Part shown: one piece after another, positions 25,348 to 34,305 of the stretch
How positions within the stretch are numbered: position 1 is the stretch's first letter
Layout of the letters: each line of letters starts with the position of its first letter
Source of the DNA: Rhizobium grahamii
GTDB lineage: Bacteria > Pseudomonadota > Alphaproteobacteria > Rhizobiales > Rhizobiaceae
Direction: 5' to 3'
DNA length: 64,000 bases
Assembly (NCBI RefSeq): GCF_009498215.1
Contig: NZ_CP043498.1
Location: 3,512,001-3,576,000, forward strand
Notes under the pieces: model-generated
Databases searched by the model: none
What the model saw: only the letters and a program-made list of their open reading frames with translations
What the model was told of the DNA's origin: nothing
Translations under genes and position numbers: made by a program

Positions 25348-26973
25348 TCAAGCGTTGGCGCCCGGTCGAGTGCGCTGGCGCGGACGCAGATAGCTGCGGA
25401 TGACCGGGTGTGAAACCAGGGAGGCGACGATCGCAAAGCCGGCGCCGGCGAGGAAGCCTGCCAGCAATCCGCCGATGACGCCCGCGATCAGCAGGATCTT
25501 CTTGCCGGGGCCGTTGGCCTTCAGCGGAATTTCGGCCGGGGAAATGACACGCAGATTGGTCTGCGAGAGATTTCGCTCTTCGCTGGTCTGGCTCGATCGT
25601 TTCTGGACGATTTCATAGATATCGCGCGCTGCGGCCGCCTTGCGCTGCAGTTCGTTCAGCTCCACCTGCTTGTCCGAGGTGTTGACCTGCAGCGCCTTTT
25701 GAACGGTAAGCTCCTTGGAGATCGCGTCCTCGGCCTTCTTCGCCTGTTCGTATTCCGCTCGGGCGCTGCTTGCCAGCCGCTGCAGCTCGCCACGGATTTC
25801 GTCCGCGATGCTCTGCAGCGATGAGCGGGCTGCCTGCAATCGCGGATGGCGGCTGCCCATCTGGCTCTGGAGGCTGCCGACGATCGCGGCTTGCGTCGAA
25901 TACTGCTGGCGAAGGCTCGCAAGCGCCGTCGAGGCGGCATTTGCCTGCTGGTTGTCGCTGACGACATCCTCGAAGCGGAGGTTGGCTGCGGCATCGGCTT
26001 TCGCCTTTGCCTGGATCGTCTTGTCCTGCGCGGTCACCAGAAGGTTATTGAGCGACGCCAGACGTTGATCGGAGATCAGGCCGTTCTGGGTCGCGGCCAT
26101 GTCGTTGTCGGCGCGGTAGGTCTCGACGGCCTGCTCGGCATCCTGCACCTGCTTTCGCAAGTCGTTCAGGCGGGCATCGAGCGTTGCGGATGTGTTTTCG
26201 TAGGCACCGTTGTTTGCGTTGGTCTCTTCCTGCAGGAACGAGGCAACGACTTGGTTGGCAAGCTTGGCCGATTTCTCGGCTCCCTTGGTCGTCGCAGTCA
26301 GCGAAACGACATAGCTGCCGGCGGGGCGGTCGATGACGAGCGCTTTCGCCAGCGTGCCGATCACCGCGGCACCATCGGCTCGGCCCGCATTGAATTCCGG
26401 ATCCGCATCGAGATTCATCGCGTCGGCGACGCGACGAAGCACGTTGCCGGAGAGCAGGATCTGCATCTGGCTGTCGATGATCCCCGAAACCATCTCTGGA
26501 GAGGGGACGGAGGATTGTGCGCTCGGATCGCCAAGGCCGGCCGGGCGGGGATCGAAGAACAGCTTGGTATTGGCGGTGAACTTTTCCGGGCTCATGGGCA
26601 GCACGACCGCGCCAAGCAGCGCGCCTGCGACCGCGGCGGCAAGCACGACCAGGCGCCGGCGCCATATGGCATCGACGGCGCTGCGAAGATCGAGCAGGGG
26701 TTCTCCCGGAATATACGCGGGCGCCGGTTCCGGCACTTCAATCTTCGCTGGCGTTTCCTCCACGGGCGCGATGAACTCGGCCTGCGGTTCTGGCGTCGGT
26801 TCGGCAGCAGGGCTGTCGGGAATGATCGAAGCGGGTGCTGGTTTCTTCGGCAGGAAGTCGGACGGGCGCAACGCAGGGCTACGCGGCGCGGCTCGCTCCG
26901 GCAGCGGCGGGGCTGTTTCATAGCTGCGCCAATGCGGCAGCCGGCTCGCCCTGTTCCTGTCAAACTGAGTCAT
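25348..26973 (-). CDS. GumC/Wzz-family polysaccharide chain-length protein
   Basis: A 541-aa inner-membrane protein that controls chain length and export of a Wzy-type polysaccharide. After a Pro/Glu-rich cytoplasmic N-terminus (about 1-100) come a first membrane helix VVLAAAVAGALLGAVVLP (about 114-131), a long periplasmic part rich in coiled coil (about 230-480) and a second helix near ILLIAGVIGGLLAGFLAG (about 502-519). It lacks the C-terminal tyrosine-kinase domain found in ExoP/Wzc, and no separate kinase gene is adjacent. Divergent from the GH5 gene; the shared 89-bp gap likely holds both promoters. Confidence 0.85.
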   Translation of the reverse strand: MTQFDRNRASRLPHWRSYETAPPLPERAAPRSPALRPSDFLPKKPAPASIIPDSPAAEPTPEPQAEFIAPVEETPAKIEVPEPAPAYIPGEPLLDLRSAVDAIWRRRLVVLAAAVAGALLGAVVLPMSPEKFTANTKLFFDPRPAGLGDPSAQSSVPSPEMVSGIIDSQMQILLSGNVLRRVADAMNLDADPEFNAGRADGAAVIGTLAKALVIDRPAGSYVVSLTATTKGAEKSAKLANQVVASFLQEETNANNGAYENTSATLDARLNDLRKQVQDAEQAVETYRADNDMAATQNGLISDQRLASLNNLLVTAQDKTIQAKAKADAAANLRFEDVVSDNQQANAASTALASLRQQYSTQAAIVGSLQSQMGSRHPRLQAARSSLQSIADEIRGELQRLASSARAEYEQAKKAEDAISKELTVQKALQVNTSDKQVELNELQRKAAAARDIYEIVQKRSSQTSEERNLSQTNLRVISPAEIPLKANGPGKKILLIAGVIGGLLAGFLAGAGFAIVASLVSHPVIRSYLRPRQRTRPGANA

Positions 26974-27062
26974 ACGCGCGCTCGTTGTCCGCTCTTGGGG
27001 AGGGTCTGGCGGAGTTACAGAGACTTTAGAAATTCTTAGCTAACGGAGCGTTAAGATCGCGG

Positions 27063-28166
27063 ATGCCAGAAAGCGCGAAGACAATTCGTCAAGCAGGGAG
27101 CATGGCCATCATATCTCTATCGGTCTGGCGGCGTCTTCTGGCCGCGAGCATGTTAATTCTTGTCGCGCCGGCATCCATGGCGGCTGAGGCTGGTCCCTGC
27201 ATGCGCGGCGTCAATCTGTCCGGCGCCGAGTTCGGAGAGCCCGGCGGCGAATATTTCAAGGCATATGCCTACCCTTCGGAAGAGACGATCGCATACTTTG
27301 AAAAGGCCGGCACCAACACGGTGCGACTGCCTTTTCTCTGGGAACGGCTGCAGCCCGAACTCGGCAAGCCGCTCGACGAAGCGGAGCTGACGCGCCTGAA
27401 GGATACTGTCGATTTGCTGCGCAAGCACCATCAGAGGATCGTTCTCGATCCGCATAACTATGCCTCCTACAACAAGGTGAAGATCGGTAGCGACGCCGTC
27501 ACCAACGCGGCATTTGCGGAATTCTGGGCCCGGCTTGCGGTCGAATTCTCCAATCAGGACGATGTCGTCTTTGGCCTCATGAACGAGCCGAACGACATCG
27601 ACACGGATGTCTGGCTGAAGGCGGCCAATGCGGCAATCCGCACGATCCGGGCAACCGGCTCCAACAACCTGATCCTCGTTCCCGGCACGAAATGGACGGG
27701 CGCCCACTCCTGGATGACCGATGGCCCGGGCGGCGCGAACGGAACCGTCATGCTCGGCGTGACCGATCCTCGCAACAACTACGCCTACGAGGTGCATCAG
27801 TATTTCGATGATGATTCGTCCGGCACCCACGCCGAGTGCACCGGCGGGCAAAAAGCGCTGGATGCGATCGGTGGCATGACGAAATGGGCGAAGGACAACG
27901 GCAAGAAGCTGTTCCTCGGTGAATTCGGTGTCTCCCAAGACAAGGCCTGCGTGGCAGAGCTGACCGGCGTCCTGCATGCGATGCAGGCGGATGGAGCAGT
28001 CTGGCTCGGCTGGACCTATTGGGTTGCCGGAGACTGGTGGCCGGAAACCGAAACGTTGAACGTGCAACCCCATGACGGCAAGGACCGGGCGCAGATGAAG
28101 GCACTGAAAGCGGCCTTCAAGGCAGCGAAGCCTGCTGCGGGCGCTTGCACCACACTGACGGATTGA
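27063..28166 (+). CDS. Glycoside hydrolase family 5 (endoglucanase-like), secreted
   Basis: A 367-aa protein, probable periplasmic or secreted beta-glycanase. The signal peptide covers about residues 20-42 (LLAASMLILVAPASMAAEA). Catalytic residues are visible: acid/base Glu175 in LMNEPND and nucleophile Glu287 in FLGEFGVS; HNYASYN and WTYWVAGDWW segments line the GH5 cleft. An alternative ATG at 27102 would give a shorter leader. In polysaccharide export loci such enzymes trim or release the polymer. It precedes the Wzy-like gene by 5 bp. Confidence 0.88.
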   Translation: MPESAKTIRQAGSMAIISLSVWRRLLAASMLILVAPASMAAEAGPCMRGVNLSGAEFGEPGGEYFKAYAYPSEETIAYFEKAGTNTVRLPFLWERLQPELGKPLDEAELTRLKDTVDLLRKHHQRIVLDPHNYASYNKVKIGSDAVTNAAFAEFWARLAVEFSNQDDVVFGLMNEPNDIDTDVWLKAANAAIRTIRATGSNNLILVPGTKWTGAHSWMTDGPGGANGTVMLGVTDPRNNYAYEVHQYFDDDSSGTHAECTGGQKALDAIGGMTKWAKDNGKKLFLGEFGVSQDKACVAELTGVLHAMQADGAVWLGWTYWVAGDWWPETETLNVQPHDGKDRAQMKALKAAFKAAKPAAGACTTLTD

Positions 28167-28171
28167 TTGTC

Positions 28172-29428
28172 GTGGGAAAAAGCCTCGAACGCGAACCGAT
28201 AGACTATGGCATCCTCGCCGTCAGCGTTCTCGGCGTCACCTACAATGCCATCCTGGCCTTCATCAATCACAACATCATGCCGATGACGCCTGGTGTCGTG
28301 GTGCTGAGCGAAATTCTCATTCTCGCATTCAGCTTCGCGTTCATCTTGAGAAAAGGAATCTTCGAAGCGGATCTCGTGCCGCTCGGCTATCTCGTGCTGA
28401 CGATCGTGCTGACCGTCTATGTGATGGTCATCAACAAAGCCGGCTATATAGATCATCTGCGCAACGTCCTGATCATCTTTGCCTTCGTCGTCATGGGGCG
28501 CTGGGTCAACGAGCGAACCCTGAAGCTCGCCTTCAAGATCTGTTGCCTCTCCGTGCTGCTGGTGCTGATCTGCGAGATCCTGTCGACGCCGGCCTATGTG
28601 GCTCTTTTCCATCCCGCCGACTATTTTCAAAACACCCGCGGCGTGCCGCCGGCGACCTATAGCGACAGCGGTCTGTTTCGCGGCGCGCTTGGCTTCGAAG
28701 GGCGCTTCTCCTTCGGGCTCATCGATCATCGCTCGTCGTCGATCTTCCTCGAGCAGGTCTCGCTCGCGAATTTCTGCGGCGTCATCGTTATCTATCTCGT
28801 CAGTTTCGCCAATCGCCTCAGCCTGTTCGATCGCCTCATCTTCGCATCGACGATCTTCCTTATTCTCATCACCAACGACACGCGAACCATGCTGATATTC
28901 ACCGTCGTCAGCGCCGTTGGCTACGTCGTCTACCCTTGGATCCCGAAGATCTGCGATTTTCTGATGATGCCGATGATCGTCGTGGTCGGCTTTGCCATCC
29001 ATTCGTTCAAGCCGGATGCGCACGAGGATGATTTTGTCGGCCGTATCAGCGGTACCGTCAGAAACATCCTCGACATGGATCTCGCAGCCACCCTCGGGTT
29101 GGAACTCGACAAGGCAACGACCTTTGTCGATAGCGGCTATGTCTACATCACCTACGGCGCCACCATTTTCGGCCTGATCCTTTTCTGGCTGTTCGTTTCC
29201 TTCTATCCTGCGGGCAGGACGCCGAACCAGAAACGCCTCTGCCATGCCTTGTCGCTCTTCATGTTTCTCAACCTGATGATCGGCTCGACGGCCATCTTCT
29301 CGATGAAGACTGCGGGCCTCGTCTGGCTTCTTGTCGGTTTCCTCAAGTTCAATGAAGGTTCGACGGCGGGGATTCGCGTTTCCGCGACGCAAGCGGGACG
29401 GACTTTCTCCCGATCTGTCGTAAGTTGA
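28172..29428 (+). CDS. Wzy/O-antigen-ligase-like polysaccharide polymerase
   Basis: A 418-aa multi-pass membrane protein with about ten to twelve hydrophobic segments, for example YLVLTIVLTVYVMVI and IFLILITNDTRTMLIFTVV. The large loop (about 150-220) contains the YFQNTRGVPP and HRSSSIFLEQ motif region seen in Wzy/WaaL-type proteins. It probably links repeat units into polymer at the periplasmic face. The GTG at 28172, 5 bp after the GH5 stop, is taken as start; upstream TTG codons at 28145 and 28163 are possible. No initiating transferase or flippase gene is near, so the rest of the pathway must lie elsewhere. Confidence 0.72.
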   Translation: MGKSLEREPIDYGILAVSVLGVTYNAILAFINHNIMPMTPGVVVLSEILILAFSFAFILRKGIFEADLVPLGYLVLTIVLTVYVMVINKAGYIDHLRNVLIIFAFVVMGRWVNERTLKLAFKICCLSVLLVLICEILSTPAYVALFHPADYFQNTRGVPPATYSDSGLFRGALGFEGRFSFGLIDHRSSSIFLEQVSLANFCGVIVIYLVSFANRLSLFDRLIFASTIFLILITNDTRTMLIFTVVSAVGYVVYPWIPKICDFLMMPMIVVVGFAIHSFKPDAHEDDFVGRISGTVRNILDMDLAATLGLELDKATTFVDSGYVYITYGATIFGLILFWLFVSFYPAGRTPNQKRLCHALSLFMFLNLMIGSTAIFSMKTAGLVWLLVGFLKFNEGSTAGIRVSATQAGRTFSRSVVS

Positions 29429-29561
29429 TGGTGGGCAGCGCGGTGGAGCAACCGGTGCTCGGCTGAATTGCTATAGATGCGCGAACGTCCCCGCTTGATA
29501 GGCTGCTTTGCTTTGATTTAAGCAGGCGTCATCGGCGCTGGCCGGAAGAGGAATGGAAAGC

Positions 29562-30446
29562 ATGACGAACTATGTATTGACGGTAACCTGCCCATCGACG
29601 CGCGGGATTGTTGCGGCGATTTCGAACTATCTGGCCGACCAGGGCTGCAACATCACCGATTCCTCGCAGTTCGACGATCTGAGCACCGGCAGGTTCTTCA
29701 CCCGCGTCAGCTTCATCTCCGAAGAAGGCGTTGCGCTGCCGGCGCTGAAGGAAGGCTTCGTGCCCGTGGCGGAGAAGTTCGGCATGGATGCCGAGATCTA
29801 TGACGGCGATCAGCGCATGAAGGTGCTGCTGATGGTGTCGCGCTTCGGCCATTGCCTCAACGACCTGCTCTATCGCTGGAAGATCGGCGCGTTGCCGATC
29901 GAGATCGTCGGCGTCGTCTCCAATCATTTCGACTACCAGAAGGTGGTCGTCAATCACGACATCCCCTTCCACCACATCAAGGTGACGAAGGAGAACAAGC
30001 CGCAGGCGGAAGCGCAGCTGCTCGATCTCGTCGAGCAGACGGGAACCGAACTGGTGGTTCTTGCCCGCTACATGCAGGTTCTGTCGGATGCGATGTGCCG
30101 CAAGATGTCCGGGCGGATCATCAACATCCACCACTCGTTCCTGCCGAGCTTCAAGGGCGCCAACCCCTACAAGCAGGCCTACGAGCGGGGCGTGAAGCTG
30201 ATCGGCGCGACGGCGCACTATGTCACCGCCGACCTCGACGAAGGTCCGATCATCGAGCAGGACACGGCCCGCATCACCCATGCGCAGAGCGCCGACGACT
30301 ATGTCTCGATCGGCCGCGATGTCGAAAGCCAGGTGCTGGCGCGTGCCATCCATGCCCATATCCACCGCCGTTCCTTCCTGAACGGCAACCGCACCGTCGT
30401 CTTCCCGGCAAGCCCGGGAAGCTATGCGTCCGAGCGGATGGGGTGA
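29562..30446 (+). CDS. purU: Formyltetrahydrofolate deformylase
   Basis: Hydrolyses 10-formyl-THF to formate and THF, balancing one-carbon pools. The 294-aa protein has an N-terminal ACT domain (TCPSTRGIVAAISNYLADQG, about 7-26) and a C-terminal formyltransferase domain with NIHHSFLPSFKGANPY (catalytic His and the hallmark loop) and a conserved Asp in DEGPIIEQD. Start MTNYVLTV is preferred over an ATG three codons upstream that lies too close to the GGAAGAGG ribosome site. Formate and folate use link it loosely to the folate-dependent dehydrogenase at 3.3 kb. Confidence 0.94.
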   Translation: MTNYVLTVTCPSTRGIVAAISNYLADQGCNITDSSQFDDLSTGRFFTRVSFISEEGVALPALKEGFVPVAEKFGMDAEIYDGDQRMKVLLMVSRFGHCLNDLLYRWKIGALPIEIVGVVSNHFDYQKVVVNHDIPFHHIKVTKENKPQAEAQLLDLVEQTGTELVVLARYMQVLSDAMCRKMSGRIINIHHSFLPSFKGANPYKQAYERGVKLIGATAHYVTADLDEGPIIEQDTARITHAQSADDYVSIGRDVESQVLARAIHAHIHRRSFLNGNRTVVFPASPGSYASERMG

Positions 30447-30490
30447 CCCAGGCGGGCACGGCTCCCGCGGGCATTCGATCTTGCCGATGG

Positions 30491-30512
30491 TAAGCATTTG
30501 ATTATCTGCTTA
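30491..30512. promoter_or_regulatory. Inverted repeat upstream of the fusion aminotransferase gene
   Basis: TAAGCA and TGCTTA are separated by 10 bp, 32 bp before the ATG. Position fits an operator; the binding protein is unknown. Confidence 0.3.
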
Positions 30513-30543
30513 TCGTTGCGAATCGAATCGCGCGGGGGATCGC

Positions 30544-33471
30544 ATGACTGATGAAACGCTTGCTCGGTGTCTTGAGCTTCCGCGTCCCGATGTAACGGCT
30601 GCGGAAGCGTCGGACATTCTCCTGTCGCGATACGGCCTTTCAGGCGTCATCACCGAACTCGGAAGCCAGCAGGATCGGAACTATCGGGTCGAAACCGATG
30701 ACCGCCGTTATGTCCTCAAGATATGCCACATGGCCTATGAGACTTTGGAGCTCGAGGCCCAGAACGCAGCGATCAGGCACATCGGAGAGCAGGCCGACGC
30801 GCCGCGCGTTCCGCAGGTCGTGCCCTCCGCCGATGGCCAGGATATCGTCGCCGTTACCGTGCGCGAGCAGACGTTCCAGGTTCGGCTGCTTGAATATCTG
30901 GATGGCGAAGGCCTGACCGGTCACCGCCATCTGCCGGAAACATCGATTGCCGCGCTGGGCGCGGTCTGCGCACGGCTTGCAAGATCGCTCGCGGACTTCA
31001 ACCATCCCGGCCTTGATCGCAATCTGCAATGGGATCTGCGCCGGGCAGGTCCGGTCGCAGTCCAGCTTTTGTCCGCGATAACGGACAGTGCTGCACGAGA
31101 CCGGATCGCCAAGACCATGGTGTCGGCCGTGCGCCGCATACAGCCCTTTGCGCCAGCACTTCGCCTCCAGGCCGTGCATCACGACGTAACCGGCGACAAT
31201 GTCGTCTGCCATCGCGACGAACAGGGGCGGCCGATCCCGGATGGCGTAATCGATTTCGGCGACATCATTCGCGGCTGGTTGGTGGGCGACCTTGCCGTCA
31301 CCTGCGCGTCGCTACTCCATCAGGCGAGAGGAAATCCGCTGAATGTGCTGCCTGCGGTCAGCGCATATCAGGCGATCTATCCACTCAAGGTCGAAGAACT
31401 AAGAGCCCTTTGGCCGCTGGTGGTCGCGCGCGCCGTCATTCTGGTCGCCAGCAGCGAGCAGCAGATTTCGATCGATCCTGGTAATGATTACGTCCGCACC
31501 AACCTCGAATTGGAGCAGCGCATACTGGATACGGCGACTTCGCGGCCGTTCGATCTCATGCAAGCCGCCGTTCTGAAGGCGGCTGGTGTCGAGCCTGCCG
31601 CGGTCTCGACCGCCGATTGGCGGCCGCTCTTGCCTGACCTCGACATTGGGCAGATCGATTACGTCGACCTCGGCGTCCAGAGTCCCCATTTTGCAGCGGG
31701 CAACTGGATGCAGGCGGATATGGATTGGCGCATTCTCGCCCGTTGGGCTGCGAATGCTGGTGCCGCCGCAACGCGCTACGGTGAATACCGTCTTTCGCGC
31801 GCCACCCTCCTTTCCAAGGAAACACCAGCCACCTGCGCTCTGCACTCGGATATCTGCTTGCCTGCCGGAATGGTCGTCGCAGCGCCGTTTTCCGGCAGCA
31901 TCGATTGGCAGAATCACCACCTGATCCTGGTGGGCGAGGGTGTTTCCCTGCATCTCGATGGTCTGGAACTGGATGTGGAGGCCGGAAGCACGGTGCAGGC
32001 TGGCGATGTGATGGGCACAGTTTCCGGCGAGGCATCTTCCCTCGGAGGGCTTCGCGTTCAGCTTTCGACCCTCCAGGGAGCAGACGTGCCGCTGTTCTGC
32101 ACGGCGTCCGAGGCGTTCGCCTGGTCGGCGCTTTGCCCATCTCCGGCCGCCTTGCTGGGCAAGGGCGTAGACGCCCCCAAACCTGCCACCCGCGATCTCC
32201 TGGATAAGCGCCAGGCGCATTTCGCAGCGCCACAGAAGCATTATTATTCGACACCGCCCGAAATGGAGCGCGGCTGGCGTGAGCACATGTTCGATGTCGA
32301 GGGTCGCGCCTATCTCGACATGGTCAACAATGTCAGCATCCTCGGGCACGGTCATCCTCGCCTCGCGGAGGCGGCTGGTGAGCAGTGGCTGAAACTGAAC
32401 ACCAATTCCCGCTTCCACTATGCTGCCGTCGCGGATTTTTCCGAGCGGCTTGCATCGCTCGCGCCGGAGGGACTGGATACCGTCTTTCTCGTCAACAGCG
32501 GTTCGGAGGCCAACGATTTGGCCCTGCGGCTCGCCTGGGCCCATACAGGCGCCAGGAATGTGCTGTGCCTGCTCGAGGCGTATCACGGCTGGTCGGTGGC
32601 GAGCGACGCCGTTTCGACCTCGATCGCCGACAATCCGCAGGCTCTGACGACGAGGCCCGCATGGGTGCACCCGGTCGCGGCACCAAACACCTATCGTGGC
32701 GCGTTTCGTGGGCCGGATACGGCCGGCGACTACCTTCTGGACGTCCTGGATAACCTCGGAGACATCGAGGCGAGGGGCGAGGGATTGGCCGGCTTCATCG
32801 CCGAGCCGGTCTACGGCAATGCCGGTGGCATCGCGCTGCCGGATGGCTATCTCGCGGCCGTCTACGCGCAGGTAAGGGCCAGGGGAGGGGTGTGCATCGC
32901 CGACGAGGTTCAGGTTGGCTATGGCCGGTTGGGCCATCACTTCTGGGGCTTCGAGCAGCAAGGCGTTGTGCCCGACATCATCACTGTCGCGAAAGGCATG
33001 GGAAGCGGCCATCCGCTGGGTGCCGTGATCACGACGCGGGCCATTGCCGATTCGCTCGAAAAGGAAGGCTATTTCTTCTCGTCGACGGGCGGCAGTCCTG
33101 TCAGTTCCGTGGTTGGCATGACGGTTCTCGACATCATGGCCGACGAGGAGCTGCAGCGGAACGCCCGGGAGGTGGGCGACCATCTGAAGAGCCGCCTGGC
33201 GGCCTTGATCGATCGTCATTCCCTGATTGGCGCCGTTCACGGCATGGGACTCTATCTCGGCGTCGAATTCGTTCGCGACCGCGAAACCCTTGAACCGGCC
33301 ACCCACGAGACGGCAGCGATATGCGCCCGCCTGCTCGATCTCGGTGTCATCATGCAGCCGACGGGCGATCACCTGAATGTGTTGAAGATCAAGCCGCCAC
33401 TTTGCCTGTCGATGGAAAGCGCCGATTTCTTCGTGGACACGCTGGAAACCGTTCTGTCGGAAGGGCTTTGA
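30544..33471 (+). CDS. Fusion: APH kinase - M23-like domain - class III aminotransferase/phospho-lyase
   Basis: A 975-aa three-part protein. Residues 1-330 are an APH-type kinase with Brenner motif around HHDVTGDN (catalytic Asp214) and VIDFGD. Residues about 430-510 look like a degenerate M23/lysostaphin beta domain: H434-S-D, then VQAGDVMGTVSG and GGLRVQLS where active enzymes have HxH, so it is probably not a peptidase. Residues about 566-975 are a PLP-dependent class III aminotransferase with the cofactor lysine Lys817 (VAKGMGSG). In animals hydroxylysine or ethanolamine is first phosphorylated and then cleaved by phospho-lyases of this class (AGPHD1, AGXT2L1/L2), so the fusion probably phosphorylates an amino alcohol and eliminates the phosphate. 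Substrate not proven. Confidence 0.87.
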   Translation: MTDETLARCLELPRPDVTAAEASDILLSRYGLSGVITELGSQQDRNYRVETDDRRYVLKICHMAYETLELEAQNAAIRHIGEQADAPRVPQVVPSADGQDIVAVTVREQTFQVRLLEYLDGEGLTGHRHLPETSIAALGAVCARLARSLADFNHPGLDRNLQWDLRRAGPVAVQLLSAITDSAARDRIAKTMVSAVRRIQPFAPALRLQAVHHDVTGDNVVCHRDEQGRPIPDGVIDFGDIIRGWLVGDLAVTCASLLHQARGNPLNVLPAVSAYQAIYPLKVEELRALWPLVVARAVILVASSEQQISIDPGNDYVRTNLELEQRILDTATSRPFDLMQAAVLKAAGVEPAAVSTADWRPLLPDLDIGQIDYVDLGVQSPHFAAGNWMQADMDWRILARWAANAGAAATRYGEYRLSRATLLSKETPATCALHSDICLPAGMVVAAPFSGSIDWQNHHLILVGEGVSLHLDGLELDVEAGSTVQAGDVMGTVSGEASSLGGLRVQLSTLQGADVPLFCTASEAFAWSALCPSPAALLGKGVDAPKPATRDLLDKRQAHFAAPQKHYYSTPPEMERGWREHMFDVEGRAYLDMVNNVSILGHGHPRLAEAAGEQWLKLNTNSRFHYAAVADFSERLASLAPEGLDTVFLVNSGSEANDLALRLAWAHTGARNVLCLLEAYHGWSVASDAVSTSIADNPQALTTRPAWVHPVAAPNTYRGAFRGPDTAGDYLLDVLDNLGDIEARGEGLAGFIAEPVYGNAGGIALPDGYLAAVYAQVRARGGVCIADEVQVGYGRLGHHFWGFEQQGVVPDIITVAKGMGSGHPLGAVITTRAIADSLEKEGYFFSSTGGSPVSSVVGMTVLDIMADEELQRNAREVGDHLKSRLAALIDRHSLIGAVHGMGLYLGVEFVRDRETLEPATHETAAICARLLDLGVIMQPTGDHLNVLKIKPPLCLSMESADFFVDTLETVLSEGL

Positions 33472-33817
33472 TGGTTTCCGCACTGCGTTAACCATCTAGG
33501 TCATTCTGAGTCTTTCCGTTTTTTAATCAAATACCCCATTGCCGGAATCGGACGCTGTTCCTATGTCTGGCTGCGAGCGATGGAAGCGTCTGTCGTCACA
33601 CGAATTGCATAAAGACATGGTACACGTCTTCTAGTCAGTTCAGGTGTGGCGGAATGATTTTTTCCCAATCGCCGACATTTTGACACGTTTCGGAATATGT
33701 TTCCGACAGACTGTCCGGTATTGTCTACTAATAACGTAGATTAAGAAAGACAGTCATCGCCGGTCCCGGTACGCCGGGGCCAACCGCAAGCACAACGCCA
33801 AACGAAAGGAACGAGAC
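33472..33817. other. Intergenic region with inverted repeats and a UACG hairpin
   Basis: No gene is seen between the fusion gene and the small ORF at 33818. The stretch is comparatively AT-rich and holds TCGGAA-TATGT-TTCCGA (33690-33706), TCTAC-N7-GTAGA (33724-33740) and, close to the small ORF, an 8-bp stem (GGTCCCGG/CCGGGGCC) with loop TACG at 33762-33781. The first two could be protein-binding sites, the last an RNA hairpin in a leader. Confidence 0.5.
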
Positions 33818-33913
33818 ATGATGGAAATCGATATTCTTGCCGCGCTTCCGGGGCGTTGCGTGCTTGGAAATGACCGTCCGGGCGCCCTCTCCCGCCCGAA
33901 CTGTCGAATGTGA
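33818..33913 (+). CDS. Candidate small protein or leader peptide, 31 aa
   Basis: ATGATG start with AAAGGAACGAG as ribosome site; product begins MMEIDILAALPGRCVLG and ends NCRM. It is 75 bp upstream of the 64-aa gene at 33989 and follows a stable UACG hairpin. The product has two Cys, two Met at the start and no runs of one amino acid, so it does not look like a classical attenuator peptide. Evidence is limited to the ribosome site, frame and context; the frame could also be fortuitous. Confidence 0.35.
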   Translation: MMEIDILAALPGRCVLGNDRPGALSRPNCRM

Positions 33914-33988
33914 CCTAAGTCCCCCTCAACGGTTCAAGACAGTCAATTCGCCATCGCCGGCGCATTCAGCGCGGCAGGAGTTCTATGC

Positions 33989-34183
33989 ATGAAAAAAGAA
34001 GTTATCGAGTATGCGGGCGTTCCCGTCGGCATCGTCATCCCGGATGAGAACCGGCTCAAGTTTATCGCCGTGAAGTTTCACGTGCACGATCTGGACGAAC
34101 AGCATTTCAGCTCGCCTGCCGAGGTGAAGCTTGCGATCCATGATCTGATGACGCGCCGCCATCCAAAACCGCTGCATGCCTGA
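33989..34183 (+). CDS. Small hypothetical protein, 64 aa
   Basis: A 64-aa basic protein (MKKEVIEYAGVPVGIVIPDE...), preceded by CAGGAG at 8 nt. It is predicted soluble with no signal or membrane segment; HVHDLDEQHFSS and a HDLMTRRH end are His-rich. No family is recognised. A strong terminator follows at 34225, so it is transcribed as a short message, perhaps together with the leader ORF at 33818. Confidence 0.6.
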   Translation: MKKEVIEYAGVPVGIVIPDENRLKFIAVKFHVHDLDEQHFSSPAEVKLAIHDLMTRRHPKPLHA

Positions 34184-34224
34184 GAAACAGGCCTGCGCCA
34201 CTCTTAAGAGTTTCGAGATTTAGC

Positions 34225-34260
34225 GACCGGTCCCGCATATGCAGGGCCGGTCTTGTGTTT
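34225..34260 (+). terminator. Rho-independent terminator
   Basis: GACCGG(T)CCC pairs with GGGCCGGTC around the loop GCATATGCA, with a one-base bulge, followed by TTGTGTTTT. It ends the message of the 64-aa gene. Confidence 0.7.
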
Positions 34261-34305
34261 TGGGGGCCGTTGGGCTCCTATCGCGCGCTTCCGGCCACAT
34301 CAAGG

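Noticed and set aside
28016..29392. 458-codon minus-strand frame rich in Asp/Glu/His opposite the Wzy-like gene
   Set aside because: This is the expected antisense product of a membrane protein; hydrophobic codons read backwards give charged residues.
29429..29561. Possible riboswitch before purU
   Set aside because: No conserved folate, glycine or SAM riboswitch core could be recognised in the 133 bp.
31399..33495. 698-codon open frame opposite the fusion aminotransferase
   Set aside because: Shadow frame; the plus strand encodes PLP and kinase motifs over the same stretch.
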